DNA of 33,899 nt from an uncultured Opitutales bacterium (GTDB lineage: Bacteria > Verrucomicrobiota > Verrucomicrobiia > Opitutales > Intestinicryptomonadaceae), in assembly GCA_944390805.1 (NCBI GenBank), contig CALXQW010000039.1, positions 1 to 33,899 of the forward strand, read 5' to 3'. Numbering within the stretch: the stretch's first letter is position 1; each line of letters starts with the position of its first letter. A program made the position numbers and the translations under genes. The notes beneath the pieces are model-generated. The model saw nothing but the letters and a program-made list of their open reading frames with translations. It was not told the DNA's origin and did not search any database. Shown piece by piece: positions 23,254 through 31,210 of this stretch.

Positions 23254-24222
23254 ATGATATTGAAACGTTATTTTGTATTTATGTTGGCGGCGCTCTTTGC
23301 GCTCTTTGCGGTATGCGCGTGCTCCAGCCTTAAAGATTTGTGCGGAGGCGCAAAAGAGCCTAAGCGCATTGTGATATATGGAGGAGAGTCTGTTCACGGA
23401 TATTCTTTCCATGAGAACAAATTGTCTGCCGAGCTAACAGCGGAGGCTCTAAAAGAGGCTCTGGGCGATTGCGTAAATATAGAGGTTGTTACGGGAAAGC
23501 TGCCAGACAATCTCGAATTTTACAAAGGTGCTGCAGCTTTGGTTGTGTACGGTGAGGGCGAGAAGCACCATCCGTTTTACGGTAAGGAAAAACTCTTGGA
23601 CGAAATATCCAAAGCCGGAACTTCCATAGCGCTCTTCCACTATGCCACAATGTTTGATGGATTTGACCATATGGACATTTTAAAGAATGTATCCGGCGCC
23701 GCCTACGAGATATATTACTCTGTAAATCCAAAGTGGCTCGCCGATGTTTATCCGGCTTCTAAGCATCAGATTCTAAACGGTGTAAAGCCGTTTAAAATTT
23801 ACGACGAATGGTATTTTAATTACAGATTCCGTCCCGAAGGGGTTGAGCCTCTCATAGAGGCAGTTCCCACAGATGAGGTCTACAATAGGGGAGACGGGCG
23901 CCATGCAGGCAACAAATTCATGCGTGTAGCCCGCGGCAAGCCCCAAGTTTTGGCGTGGGCATGCGTGAATCCAAACGGAACCCGCGGGTTTGGATTTGGC
24001 GGCTGGCACTATATTTTTAACTTTAATTGCGACTCTTTCAGAAAACTTATAGTAAACGCAATAGCATGGACCGCCGGATTCGATGTTCCCAAAGACGGTT
24101 ATTCAACTTCGCGCCCTGATCTGGATTCTATCGACAAGCGTATAAAAAACAAAAAACGCCCGGCAGATTTCGACCGAAATATGGCTGATTGGCGCAATAA
24201 ATCGATAGAATGGAATAAATAA
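23254..24222 (+). CDS. ThuA-like domain lipoprotein
   Basis: 322 residues. A lipoprotein signal ends at Cys23 (VCAC, residues 20-23). From about residue 37 the protein has the ThuA-like glutamine-amidotransferase-type fold: RIVIYGGESVHGYSFHEN, ALVVYGEGEKHHPF, TSIALFHYATMFDGFDHM and the DEWYFNYRF segment, which matches the DE.Y..... signature of ThuA-like proteins of Planctomycetes and Verrucomicrobia. ThuA itself works with the Gfo/Idh enzyme ThuB in 3-keto-trehalose use in rhizobia. Here a Gfo/Idh gene follows 174 bp downstream, though with its own promoter. A role in keto-sugar processing at the membrane is likely. The charged C-terminal 40 residues are probably flexible. Confidence 0.85.
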   Translation: MILKRYFVFMLAALFALFAVCACSSLKDLCGGAKEPKRIVIYGGESVHGYSFHENKLSAELTAEALKEALGDCVNIEVVTGKLPDNLEFYKGAAALVVYGEGEKHHPFYGKEKLLDEISKAGTSIALFHYATMFDGFDHMDILKNVSGAAYEIYYSVNPKWLADVYPASKHQILNGVKPFKIYDEWYFNYRFRPEGVEPLIEAVPTDEVYNRGDGRHAGNKFMRVARGKPQVLAWACVNPNGTRGFGFGGWHYIFNFNCDSFRKLIVNAIAWTAGFDVPKDGYSTSRPDLDSIDKRIKNKKRPADFDRNMADWRNKSIEWNK

Positions 24223-24236
24223 TTAGAGTAAGCCGT

Positions 24237-24265
24237 TTGACGATGTTTTCATATTTTTTTATAAA
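24237..24265 (+). promoter_or_regulatory. Promoter of the cytoplasmic Gfo/Idh gene
   Basis: TTGACG (24237-24242), a 17-bp spacer and TATAAA (24260-24265) form the best consensus promoter in the window. It leaves a leader of about 125 nt before the ATG at 24397. Inverted repeats are present: AAGCCG before the promoter against CGGCTT in the leader, and CTCTTGAGAG near 24313. Confidence 0.6.
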
Positions 24266-24396
24266 AATGCTTGATATTTGTCCGTCGGCTTCTAAAGTTA
24301 TTCAAAGTCGATTCTCTTGAGAGTTGGCTCGGGAGGATTTGTTAAATATTTAAAGATATAGAAATATTTCAATCAACAATCAAAAAAAGGAAAAAT

Positions 24397-25584
24397 ATGC
24401 CAGACAGACCACTGAGAGTAGGTATGATAGGCGGCGGTTGCGGAGCGTTTATCGCGCAACCCCACCAGAAAGCAATTCATTTTGACGGCACGAGGCGCGT
24501 AGTAGCGGGGGCTTTGCATCCGGATCCGAAGATTGCCATGAGCGAGGCGGAACATTGGAAGTATCCGATAAAGGGCTATGCGTCTTACGACGAGATGATA
24601 GCAGAGCAAAGCAAGCTTCCAGAGGGTGAGAGGCTAGATTACATTCTTATTGTAACCCCTAATTTCGTCCATTTTGATCCGGCCTACAAGGCAATAAATG
24701 CGGGTATCCCGGTGATGTGTGAAAAGCCCCTAACAGTAAGCCTTGAAGAGGCTGAAAAACTTACGGAGGCCGTTGAGAAGAAGAATGTTCCTTTTGCGGT
24801 GGCGCATACGTATCTTGGGCATTGGAGCACATGGTTTAGCCGCTATATTGTCACCAGCGGGCTCTTAGGCGAGATAAGGTGGGTTGACTCTTCCTACATA
24901 CAAGGCTGGCTTGCGACCCAGGTTGAAAACCAGGGAGCGGAAGGCGCAAAGTGGCGTACGGATCCAAAGAAGTCGGGCGGAAGCCTCTGCGGCGGAGACA
25001 TAGGAACACATGCACTGATGCAACTGCGTTTTGTTACTGGCATGGATGTTAGAAAGGTTTCATGCCATATGGAAACCTTCGTGAAGGGAAGGGTTCTCGA
25101 CGATCATTTCACCGCCTATTGCGAGCTTTCCAACGGCGGCAAGGGCATGGTTAGAGCCTCGCAGATTTGTATAGGCCACAAGAATGATTTGGGCATAGAA
25201 GTGGCTGGAACTAAGGGTACTTTGGTATGGAAGCAGGAGGAACCTGAAAAGGTTGTTGTAATGCTTGCCAACCAGCCAGACAGGGTTTACTGGCGCGGCG
25301 CTGTATGCGCAAACGACGGATTCCTTGGAGATGTTCCCGAGTGGCTGCTCAAAGAGCCGACAATTCCGGCAGGGCATCCGGAGGGCTTCCACGATGCCTA
25401 CGCAAGGCTTCACCGTGAATTTGAGAAAGATGTACGCGCCTATTGGGCGGGCAGGCCATTCTCTTGCGATGGCTCTAAATATGCCAATATTTACGATGGC
25501 CGCATGGGCTTGTCTTTCATTGCTTCATGCATAAAGAGCAATCAGGAAGGCGGAGCTTGGGAGCCTGTAAAGTACGCGAAGTAA
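24397..25584 (+). CDS. Cytoplasmic Gfo/Idh/MocA family oxidoreductase
   Basis: 395 residues without a signal peptide. The Rossmann start reads VGMIGGGCGAFIA (8-20), the family motif CEKPLTV is at 108-114, and the catalytic segment GGDIGTHALMQL carries Asp201 and His205. It is an NAD(P)-dependent sugar or cyclitol dehydrogenase; the family is too broad to name the substrate. The GGGCGAFI form and the 395-residue length match the group found next to ThuA-like or sugar-isomerase genes. AAGGAAAAAT gives a clear ribosome-binding site, unlike the leaderless genes nearby. A strong terminator closes the unit. It differs from the Tat-exported paralogue at 2339-3643 in both length and motif detail. Confidence 0.92.
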   Translation: MPDRPLRVGMIGGGCGAFIAQPHQKAIHFDGTRRVVAGALHPDPKIAMSEAEHWKYPIKGYASYDEMIAEQSKLPEGERLDYILIVTPNFVHFDPAYKAINAGIPVMCEKPLTVSLEEAEKLTEAVEKKNVPFAVAHTYLGHWSTWFSRYIVTSGLLGEIRWVDSSYIQGWLATQVENQGAEGAKWRTDPKKSGGSLCGGDIGTHALMQLRFVTGMDVRKVSCHMETFVKGRVLDDHFTAYCELSNGGKGMVRASQICIGHKNDLGIEVAGTKGTLVWKQEEPEKVVVMLANQPDRVYWRGAVCANDGFLGDVPEWLLKEPTIPAGHPEGFHDAYARLHREFEKDVRAYWAGRPFSCDGSKYANIYDGRMGLSFIASCIKSNQEGGAWEPVKYAK

Positions 25585-25603
25585 TTTATCTTTAATGTTA
25601 TTG

Positions 25604-25642
25604 CCGCCCTTCCCCTGGAATCTTGGGGTAGGGCGGTTTTTT
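25604..25642 (+). terminator. Rho-independent terminator of the Gfo/Idh gene
   Basis: CCGCCCT (25604-25610) with AGGGCGG (25630-25636), extended by CCCC/GGGG (25612-25615, 25625-25628) across one T-T mismatch, then six T. It lies 20 bp after the stop. Confidence 0.92.
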
Positions 25643-26151
25643 ATTGTATGTAATAGATTTTTCCGTGTGTTTTCCCAAAAATAAATGTCCTGAGATTTTC
25701 CTAAATAAGGAAAATATACGCAAAGTTTCATATAAGGCATTTAGGATTTTTTTTAATCCGTGGAAAAGTTTCTCATTAGATGGAAGGTTAAATGTATATG
25801 GTTTATTAGTAGCATCTTATATAGCTAGTTTTTTCAGCTGAAGCGCGGTAGTTAGGCCTTTAGAAAATATAATTTCTTAAGAAGATGAAATTGTTTATAT
25901 ATTTATTGCTTTTGTTTTAAAAATATTGTTTTTCTTGTTTTTAAAGAAGGGGTTAGTACTTTTATTTAAATAGAAATTTATCTATCGATAAGAGATTTCT
26001 TATATCTCAGATGTGAATTCTTTTGATTTTTTATGTGCTTATAAAAATACCATCAAAAAATCTAAATTTAAGATCTTTTTTACATAAGCATTGTTTTTAC
26101 GCACTTATGAATTTTAGATTTGGTGGTGATAAAAATTTTTAACAAAAAAAT
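25643..26151. other. AT-rich non-coding gap before the efflux operon
   Basis: About 500 bp, strongly AT-rich, between a terminator and the tetR promoter. A 65-codon plus-strand frame (25644-25841) has no ribosome-binding site and unlike composition, so I do not call it. Inverted repeats are present: GAGAT/ATCTC around 25993-26009, GATTTTTT/AAAAAATC (26025-26062), and CATAAG/CTTATG (26083-26088, 26104-26109). None looks like a terminator or known RNA. They may be regulatory or only reflect base bias. Confidence 0.4.
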
Positions 26152-26180
26152 TTGACAAAGAGAAAAAATTAACCATTTGG
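26152..26180 (+). promoter_or_regulatory. Putative promoter of the tetR-RND operon
   Basis: TTGACA (26152-26157) is a perfect -35. At 17 bp the -10 position reads ATTTGG (26175-26180), a poor match, and 9 nt remain to the ATG. The operator palindrome covers the -10, so a bound repressor would exclude RNA polymerase. Confidence 0.5.
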
Positions 26181-26184
26181 TTAA
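26169..26184. promoter_or_regulatory. TetR-type operator
   Basis: TTAACCA-TT-TGGTTAA, two perfect 7-bp arms around 2 bp, ends 5 bp before the tetR start codon and overlaps the -10 region. Size, symmetry and position fit a TetR-family autoregulatory site controlling the whole efflux operon. Confidence 0.75.
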
Positions 26185-26189
26185 ACCTT

Positions 26190-26837
26190 ATGATTGAAAC
26201 AAGGGCATGTGAAAACGAGACGAGTACAGCAACAGCCATATTGAGGGCTGCGCTCGACGAGTTTGCCCTACGCTCATTGGAAGGGGCTCGTACGCGCGAG
26301 ATAGCCCGCAAGGCTGGAGTCAATCATGCTGCGATATGCTATTATTTTGGCGGGAAGCTTGGAATTTACAGCCGCATAATAGAATTGACGGTTGAAGATT
26401 TTAAGAAGCGTTATAAGATATACTTGAAAGAGGCAAAAGAGATATTTGCCTCGGAGAATCCGTCGAGGGAGAGGGCGCGTGAACTTTTGTTTTTCATGCT
26501 GGCAATGCGCATGAAGTTGGCGGTTGCAATTCCGGAGTCTCGCAAGATGTTTCTTATAATATGCAGGGAGGAGTTGTATCCGACGGAGATGTATCAGAAA
26601 ATCTGGGACGGCATTATAAAACCTATGCACGATGCAATAGGTGGTCTTGTAAGTATAGCCAAAGGTGGAAATTTGTCTCAGGCGGAAGTTGATATGAGAG
26701 CCCAGATGGTATTTGGGCTGATAATTCCTTTTATATATAGTGGAAATTTCTCAAACGGGAAAAAAATAATAACAGAAGATAACCTTTGTGAGTTCGAAAA
26801 AATATTAAAGGACAGCTTAGATGTTTTGCTCGCATAA
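26190..26837 (+). CDS. TetR/AcrR-family repressor of the efflux operon (CecR-like)
   Basis: 215 residues. The N-terminal DNA-binding domain shows TREIARKAGVNHAAICYYFGGK (near 34-55), a textbook TetR helix-turn-helix of the CecR/YbiH type, followed by an all-helical ligand-binding domain. It is first in an operon with an RND adaptor (22 bp downstream), an RND pump and an outer-membrane channel. It should repress its own operon through the palindrome just upstream and release on binding a toxic small molecule. Its start has no Shine-Dalgarno and would lie close to the transcript 5' end. Confidence 0.93.
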   Translation: MIETRACENETSTATAILRAALDEFALRSLEGARTREIARKAGVNHAAICYYFGGKLGIYSRIIELTVEDFKKRYKIYLKEAKEIFASENPSRERARELLFFMLAMRMKLAVAIPESRKMFLIICREELYPTEMYQKIWDGIIKPMHDAIGGLVSIAKGGNLSQAEVDMRAQMVFGLIIPFIYSGNFSNGKKIITEDNLCEFEKILKDSLDVLLA

Positions 26838-26859
26838 AAATTTAAGATAAGGAAAATAT

Positions 26860-28029
26860 ATGACAAAATCAGAAAAGTTGATAGTATTATTGTTCGCGGG
26901 GCTCGCAACCCTTAGTTTTTCGGGTTGCGGGAAGGACAATGCTGGGACGCAAGGAGCTGATGCGTCTAAAATGGTGAGTGCGCCTCCGGTGGAGGTCATT
27001 TATCCTATAAAGAAGTCTGTAGAGCTTTGGGATCCGTATGTATCGCGCATAGACAGCGAGTATTCCGTAGACATCCAAGCGAGGGTTGGCGGATATCTTG
27101 ACAGCGTGAACTTCAAAGACGGCGATTTTGTAAAGAAGGGCGATTTGTTGTTCGTTATAGACCCGCGCCCATACCAGGCCTTAGTTGACGCCGCCAAAGC
27201 GCAGGTTAAGGACGCTGAAGCCCGCATAGTTCTGGCTGAGAACAATGCCAAGCGTGCAGATGAGCTTTATGCAACAAAGGCAATATCAAAAGAGAATTTG
27301 GAGACGCGCAAAAGCGATCTTTTGAGAGCCCAGGCAGCGTTGTTGTCGGCGCAGGCCCAGCTGAAGCAGGCAGAGCTTGATTTGGAGTTTACCCATGTTC
27401 GAGCGCCGATATCCGGAAGGGTCAGTGAGAGGCTCGTCGATGCGGGAAACCTGATACCGTCAGGGCAGAGCCCCGTGCTTGCACGCATAGTATCAGAGGG
27501 CAAGGTCTACGCCTACTTTGAGGTTAGCGAGCGCGATATGATAAGATATATGGACGATCCTAAGATGCTCGACTTCATCGCCGGAAAGACAAAAGACGGC
27601 CCCGAGGTAAAATTAAATCTCACAGGTGAAAATAAGATATACAAGGGATTTGTAAAATATGTGGACAACCGCATAGACCGCGATAGTTCCACCTTGAGAA
27701 TGCGCGCCGAATTGATGAACGACGACGGCAAGCTTGTTCCAGGTGTTTTTGCAAATCTATCCGTGAAGGCCGTGCCGAATAAGGAGTATTTGATGCTTCC
27801 GGAGACGGTCGTCTACACGGATATGCTCTCAAGATATGTTATTGTCGTAGGCGAAGACGATGTCGTCCGCTATGCTCCCGTTGAGATAGGGGCTCTCTAC
27901 AACGGAAATATGAGGATAATAAAAAGCGGAATAGGCGAAAAAGACAGAATTCTTTACAAGGGTATGTTCCGCGCGCTTCCGGGAGTCAAGGTTTCTCCCA
28001 AGCTTGTAAATATAGAAAAGAAGAAGTAA
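26860..28029 (+). CDS. RND efflux periplasmic adaptor (MexE/AcrA-type lipoprotein)
   Basis: 389 residues with a lipoprotein signal ending at Cys23 (SFSGC). It is a membrane-fusion protein that links the inner-membrane pump to the outer-membrane channel. Order of domains: the first lipoyl half (VDIQARVGGYLDSVNFKDGD, near 69-88), a long alpha-hairpin (about 105-170, AKAQVKDAEARI and LLSAQAQLKQAEL), the second lipoyl half (FTHVRAPISGRV), then the beta-barrel and membrane-proximal domains. The family motif DPRPYQALVDAAKAQ is intact. AAGGAAAA before the ATG is a clear ribosome-binding site. It follows tetR by 22 bp and precedes the pump by 3 bp. Confidence 0.95.
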   Translation: MTKSEKLIVLLFAGLATLSFSGCGKDNAGTQGADASKMVSAPPVEVIYPIKKSVELWDPYVSRIDSEYSVDIQARVGGYLDSVNFKDGDFVKKGDLLFVIDPRPYQALVDAAKAQVKDAEARIVLAENNAKRADELYATKAISKENLETRKSDLLRAQAALLSAQAQLKQAELDLEFTHVRAPISGRVSERLVDAGNLIPSGQSPVLARIVSEGKVYAYFEVSERDMIRYMDDPKMLDFIAGKTKDGPEVKLNLTGENKIYKGFVKYVDNRIDRDSSTLRMRAELMNDDGKLVPGVFANLSVKAVPNKEYLMLPETVVYTDMLSRYVIVVGEDDVVRYAPVEIGALYNGNMRIIKSGIGEKDRILYKGMFRALPGVKVSPKLVNIEKKK

Positions 28030-28032
28030 AAC

Positions 28033-31000
28033 ATGAAATTTTCACACTTTTTCATAGACAGGCCGATCTTTGCGGCCGTAGTCTCCATTCTTATCACGTT
28101 GGTGGGTATAGTGGCCTATTATAGGCTCGCCGTAACGGAATTTCCAGATGTAATACCTCCAACGGTTACTGTCACGGCAAATTATCCCGGCGCTACTCCG
28201 GATATAGTATCCAAAACCGTTGCCACGCCTCTCGAGCAGGAAATAAACGGCGTGGAACATATGATATACATGGAGAGCCAATGCTCAGCGGATGGCTCCA
28301 TGCGCATAACGGTTACATTTGAATTGGGAACCAATATAGACTTTGCGCAGATTCTTGTCCAGAACAGGGTGTCTATTGCCGAGGTGAGGCTTCCTTCAGA
28401 CGTTAGGGCGCTGGGCGTCCAGGTCAAAAAGCGCTCTCCGGACTTTCTGTTGATGATACAGCTCTATTCGCCCGACAACAGCCGAGACAAGCTATACCTT
28501 ACAAATTATGCGCTTACCCAAATAAAGGACAGGCTTGCAAGAATATACGGTGTCAGCGAGATAGAAATACACGGGCAGAGAGAATACAGCATGCGCGTGT
28601 GGATAGACCCCGAGAAGCTGGACCATCTTGACATGTCCTCAGCAGAGGTTGTCAATGCGGTAAACCAGCAATCTAGGCAGGTTGCCGCCGGCAAGCTTAA
28701 CGCACCGCCTGTGAAACATGTGGCTCCTTACGAGCTTCTTATAAATACGCAGGGACGTTTGGAGACTCCTGAACAGTTTGAGGACATAATAGTAAAGTCC
28801 AGCGCGGACGGGCGCATTGTGCGGCTAAAAGACGTTGCCAGGGTCGAGCTGGGCGCATATACTTATAATGACGAATCTTACTTTAACGGCAAAGAGAGTA
28901 TAAACATAGCCCTCTACCAGTTGCCGGGATCCAACGCTCTTGATACGGCGAAGCGTGTTTACGACGAATTCGATAAAATCAAGGCTGATTTTCCTCCGGG
29001 AATAGCGTCGGCGATAGGCTGGGACAATACGACGTTTATAACACAGTCCATAGACGCCGTTTACCACACTATATTTGAGGCTATAATTTTGGTCGTTTTT
29101 GTGGTCATGCTCTTCCTCCAAAGCTGGAGGGCGGCAATAATCCCGCTGTTCGCCATTCCGGTATCTCTTGTGGGAACGTTTGCTGCGATGTATCTTTTCG
29201 GCTTTTCCATAAACAACCTCTCATTGTTCGGGTTGGTTCTTGCGATAGGAATAGTTGTTGACGACGCTATAGTCGTTGTCGAGAATGTCGAGAGAAACCA
29301 GAGAGATGGCCTGCTCCCGCGCGAGGCTACCCATAAGGCAATGACGCAGGTGCAGGGTGCTTTGATAGCGATAGTGCTGGTACTCTCCAGCGTGTTTATC
29401 CCTACCGCTTTCATAGAGGGAATATCCGGGCAGTTTTACAGGCAATTCGCCCTTACAATAGCAATATCTACCATTCTTTCCGGCCTTGTGTCCCTCACGC
29501 TTACTCCGGCACTGTGCGCTTTGTTCTTGCGCCCGCTAGACGCAAAGCCTGATTGGTTCACGAGAGTATGGAACTTCTTGTTTGGTTGGTTCTTTAAAGG
29601 ATTCAACGTTTGCTTTTATTGGATATCGGAAAAGTATGGGCATCTTGTCGCCAGGGGAACCAGGGCTGCGGCGTTTGTGTTATTATTGTATGTTGCTCTT
29701 TTGGGAATGACGGTTTGGACTTTCAAGGTTACCCCAAAGGGATTTATTCCCAAGCAAGACTCCGGGTATTATATAGTCACATTGCAGCTGCCCGACGCAA
29801 TTTCCATGCAATATACTGACGAGATTGTCTACGGGGCCCAGTCTATGATTAATAAATTGCCAGGCGTGAAGGATTCCGTTGCAATAGTCGGAGTAAGCGT
29901 GGCTTCAAGCTCAAAGGCCTCCAATGCCGGCACGATATTCGTGACGCTGGAAGACCACGCAAAACGCATGAAAAATGGCGAAACTCTTGCAAAGCTTCTG
30001 GACCAGACAAACGGAATGCTGTACAAGGCTTATCCAGAAGCGCAGATCTTTGCCATGGGCCCGCCTGCGGTTAATGGTATAGGAATGGGAGGAGACTTTA
30101 AGTTCTTCGTGCAGGATAGGGTAGGATCTGATGTAAATAAGATTCAGGCTGAGACAAGGAAGCTTATCGAAAAGATAAACCAGCTGCCTGAGGTTGCAAT
30201 GGCATTTTCAACCTACAGAGTTTCAAATCCTCAGCTTTATGTTGAAGTAGACAGGCCCAGAGCTCAGATGCTCAATGTGCCGATAGAGAATATCTATTCC
30301 ACAATGCAGTACAATCTGGCCAGCTATTATATAAATGACTTCAACATTCTCGGCCGTGTATACCGCGTTATGGCGCAGGCGGACAGTGATATGCGCAGCG
30401 ATTTGGACGACATTTACAATCTTAAAGTTCCGAGTGCAAGAGGCGGAAATGTTCCATTGGGATCTGTTGCTACTATAAAGCGCATTATAGGCCCGGAACG
30501 TTCAAGCCGCTACAATATGTATTCATGCGCCGAGGTTATGGGCAATCTTAACCCGGGCTACAGTACCGGTCAGGCCATTGCCGCGATAGAGAAACTTGCA
30601 AAGGAAACTCTTCCTCAAGGAATGGGTATAGATTGGACCGACTTGGCTTACCAGGAAAAACAGGTTGGCAACACGGCAATTATCGTATTTGCAATGTGCG
30701 TGTTGTTCGTATTCCTATTGTTGTCGGCATTGTATGAAAGCTGGAGTTTGCCTTTGGCTGTTATACTTATAGTGCCTCTTGTGATTTTGTTCTCCATGCT
30801 TGGAGTCATGTGGCGCGGTATGGACAATAATATAATGACCCAGATAGGCTTTATTGTGCTTATCGGCCTTGCTTGTAAGAACGCTATTTTGATAGTTGAA
30901 TTCGCAAAACAGCGCGAGGAAAAAGGAGAAGAGCTTGTCTCTAGCGTAAGTACCTCTGCAAAGAACAGGTTGCGCCCGATTCTTATGACGAGTTTTGCGT

Positions 31001-31200
31001 TCATATTCGGAGTATTGCCACTAACCGTAGCAACTGGAGCCGGAGCCGAACTTAGACAGGCTTTGGGAACATCGGTATTCTTCGGAATGTTGGGTGTTAC
31101 AATATTCGGCTTGCTATTTACGCCTATGTTCTACTATGTAATAAGGCGTATAGTTTCCCGAAATAAGGGTGAGCCAGCCTTGCCTAAGGAAAACAACTAA
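28033..31200 (+). CDS. RND multidrug efflux pump, HAE1 family (MexF/AcrB-like)
   Basis: 1055 residues, the normal HAE1 length. It opens with FFIDRPIFAAVVSILITLVG, the usual first helix, and has two sets of large periplasmic loops and 12 transmembrane helices. The proton-relay Asp pair is present in helix 4 (IVVDDAIVVVENVER, Asp410 and Asp411), and the matching Lys949 lies in LACKNAILIVEFAKQ of helix 10. It exports hydrophobic compounds from the periplasm and outer leaflet, driven by protons, as a trimer with the adaptor and channel encoded beside it. The start is 3 bp after the adaptor stop, so translational coupling is likely. Substrates cannot be read from sequence, but the MexF/HAE1 type usually handles drugs or organic solvents. 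Confidence 0.97.
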   Translation: MKFSHFFIDRPIFAAVVSILITLVGIVAYYRLAVTEFPDVIPPTVTVTANYPGATPDIVSKTVATPLEQEINGVEHMIYMESQCSADGSMRITVTFELGTNIDFAQILVQNRVSIAEVRLPSDVRALGVQVKKRSPDFLLMIQLYSPDNSRDKLYLTNYALTQIKDRLARIYGVSEIEIHGQREYSMRVWIDPEKLDHLDMSSAEVVNAVNQQSRQVAAGKLNAPPVKHVAPYELLINTQGRLETPEQFEDIIVKSSADGRIVRLKDVARVELGAYTYNDESYFNGKESINIALYQLPGSNALDTAKRVYDEFDKIKADFPPGIASAIGWDNTTFITQSIDAVYHTIFEAIILVVFVVMLFLQSWRAAIIPLFAIPVSLVGTFAAMYLFGFSINNLSLFGLVLAIGIVVDDAIVVVENVERNQRDGLLPREATHKAMTQVQGALIAIVLVLSSVFIPTAFIEGISGQFYRQFALTIAISTILSGLVSLTLTPALCALFLRPLDAKPDWFTRVWNFLFGWFFKGFNVCFYWISEKYGHLVARGTRAAAFVLLLYVALLGMTVWTFKVTPKGFIPKQDSGYYIVTLQLPDAISMQYTDEIVYGAQSMINKLPGVKDSVAIVGVSVASSSKASNAGTIFVTLEDHAKRMKNGETLAKLLDQTNGMLYKAYPEAQIFAMGPPAVNGIGMGGDFKFFVQDRVGSDVNKIQAETRKLIEKINQLPEVAMAFSTYRVSNPQLYVEVDRPRAQMLNVPIENIYSTMQYNLASYYINDFNILGRVYRVMAQADSDMRSDLDDIYNLKVPSARGGNVPLGSVATIKRIIGPERSSRYNMYSCAEVMGNLNPGYSTGQAIAAIEKLAKETLPQGMGIDWTDLAYQEKQVGNTAIIVFAMCVLFVFLLLSALYESWSLPLAVILIVPLVILFSMLGVMWRGMDNNIMTQIGFIVLIGLACKNAILIVEFAKQREEKGEELVSSVSTSAKNRLRPILMTSFAFIFGVLPLTVATGAGAELRQALGTSVFFGMLGVTIFGLLFTPMFYYVIRRIVSRNKGEPALPKENN

Positions 31201-31210
31201 TTTATTATAT

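Noticed and set aside
25644..25841. 65-codon plus-strand frame after the Gfo/Idh terminator
   Set aside because: No ribosome-binding site, no convincing promoter, Lys/Phe/Ile-rich as expected of random AT-rich DNA.
31169..31210. GTG start of the outer-membrane channel inside the pump gene
   Set aside because: It would place 14 residues before the lipoprotein signal; the ATG at 31211 gives a normal signal with Cys23.
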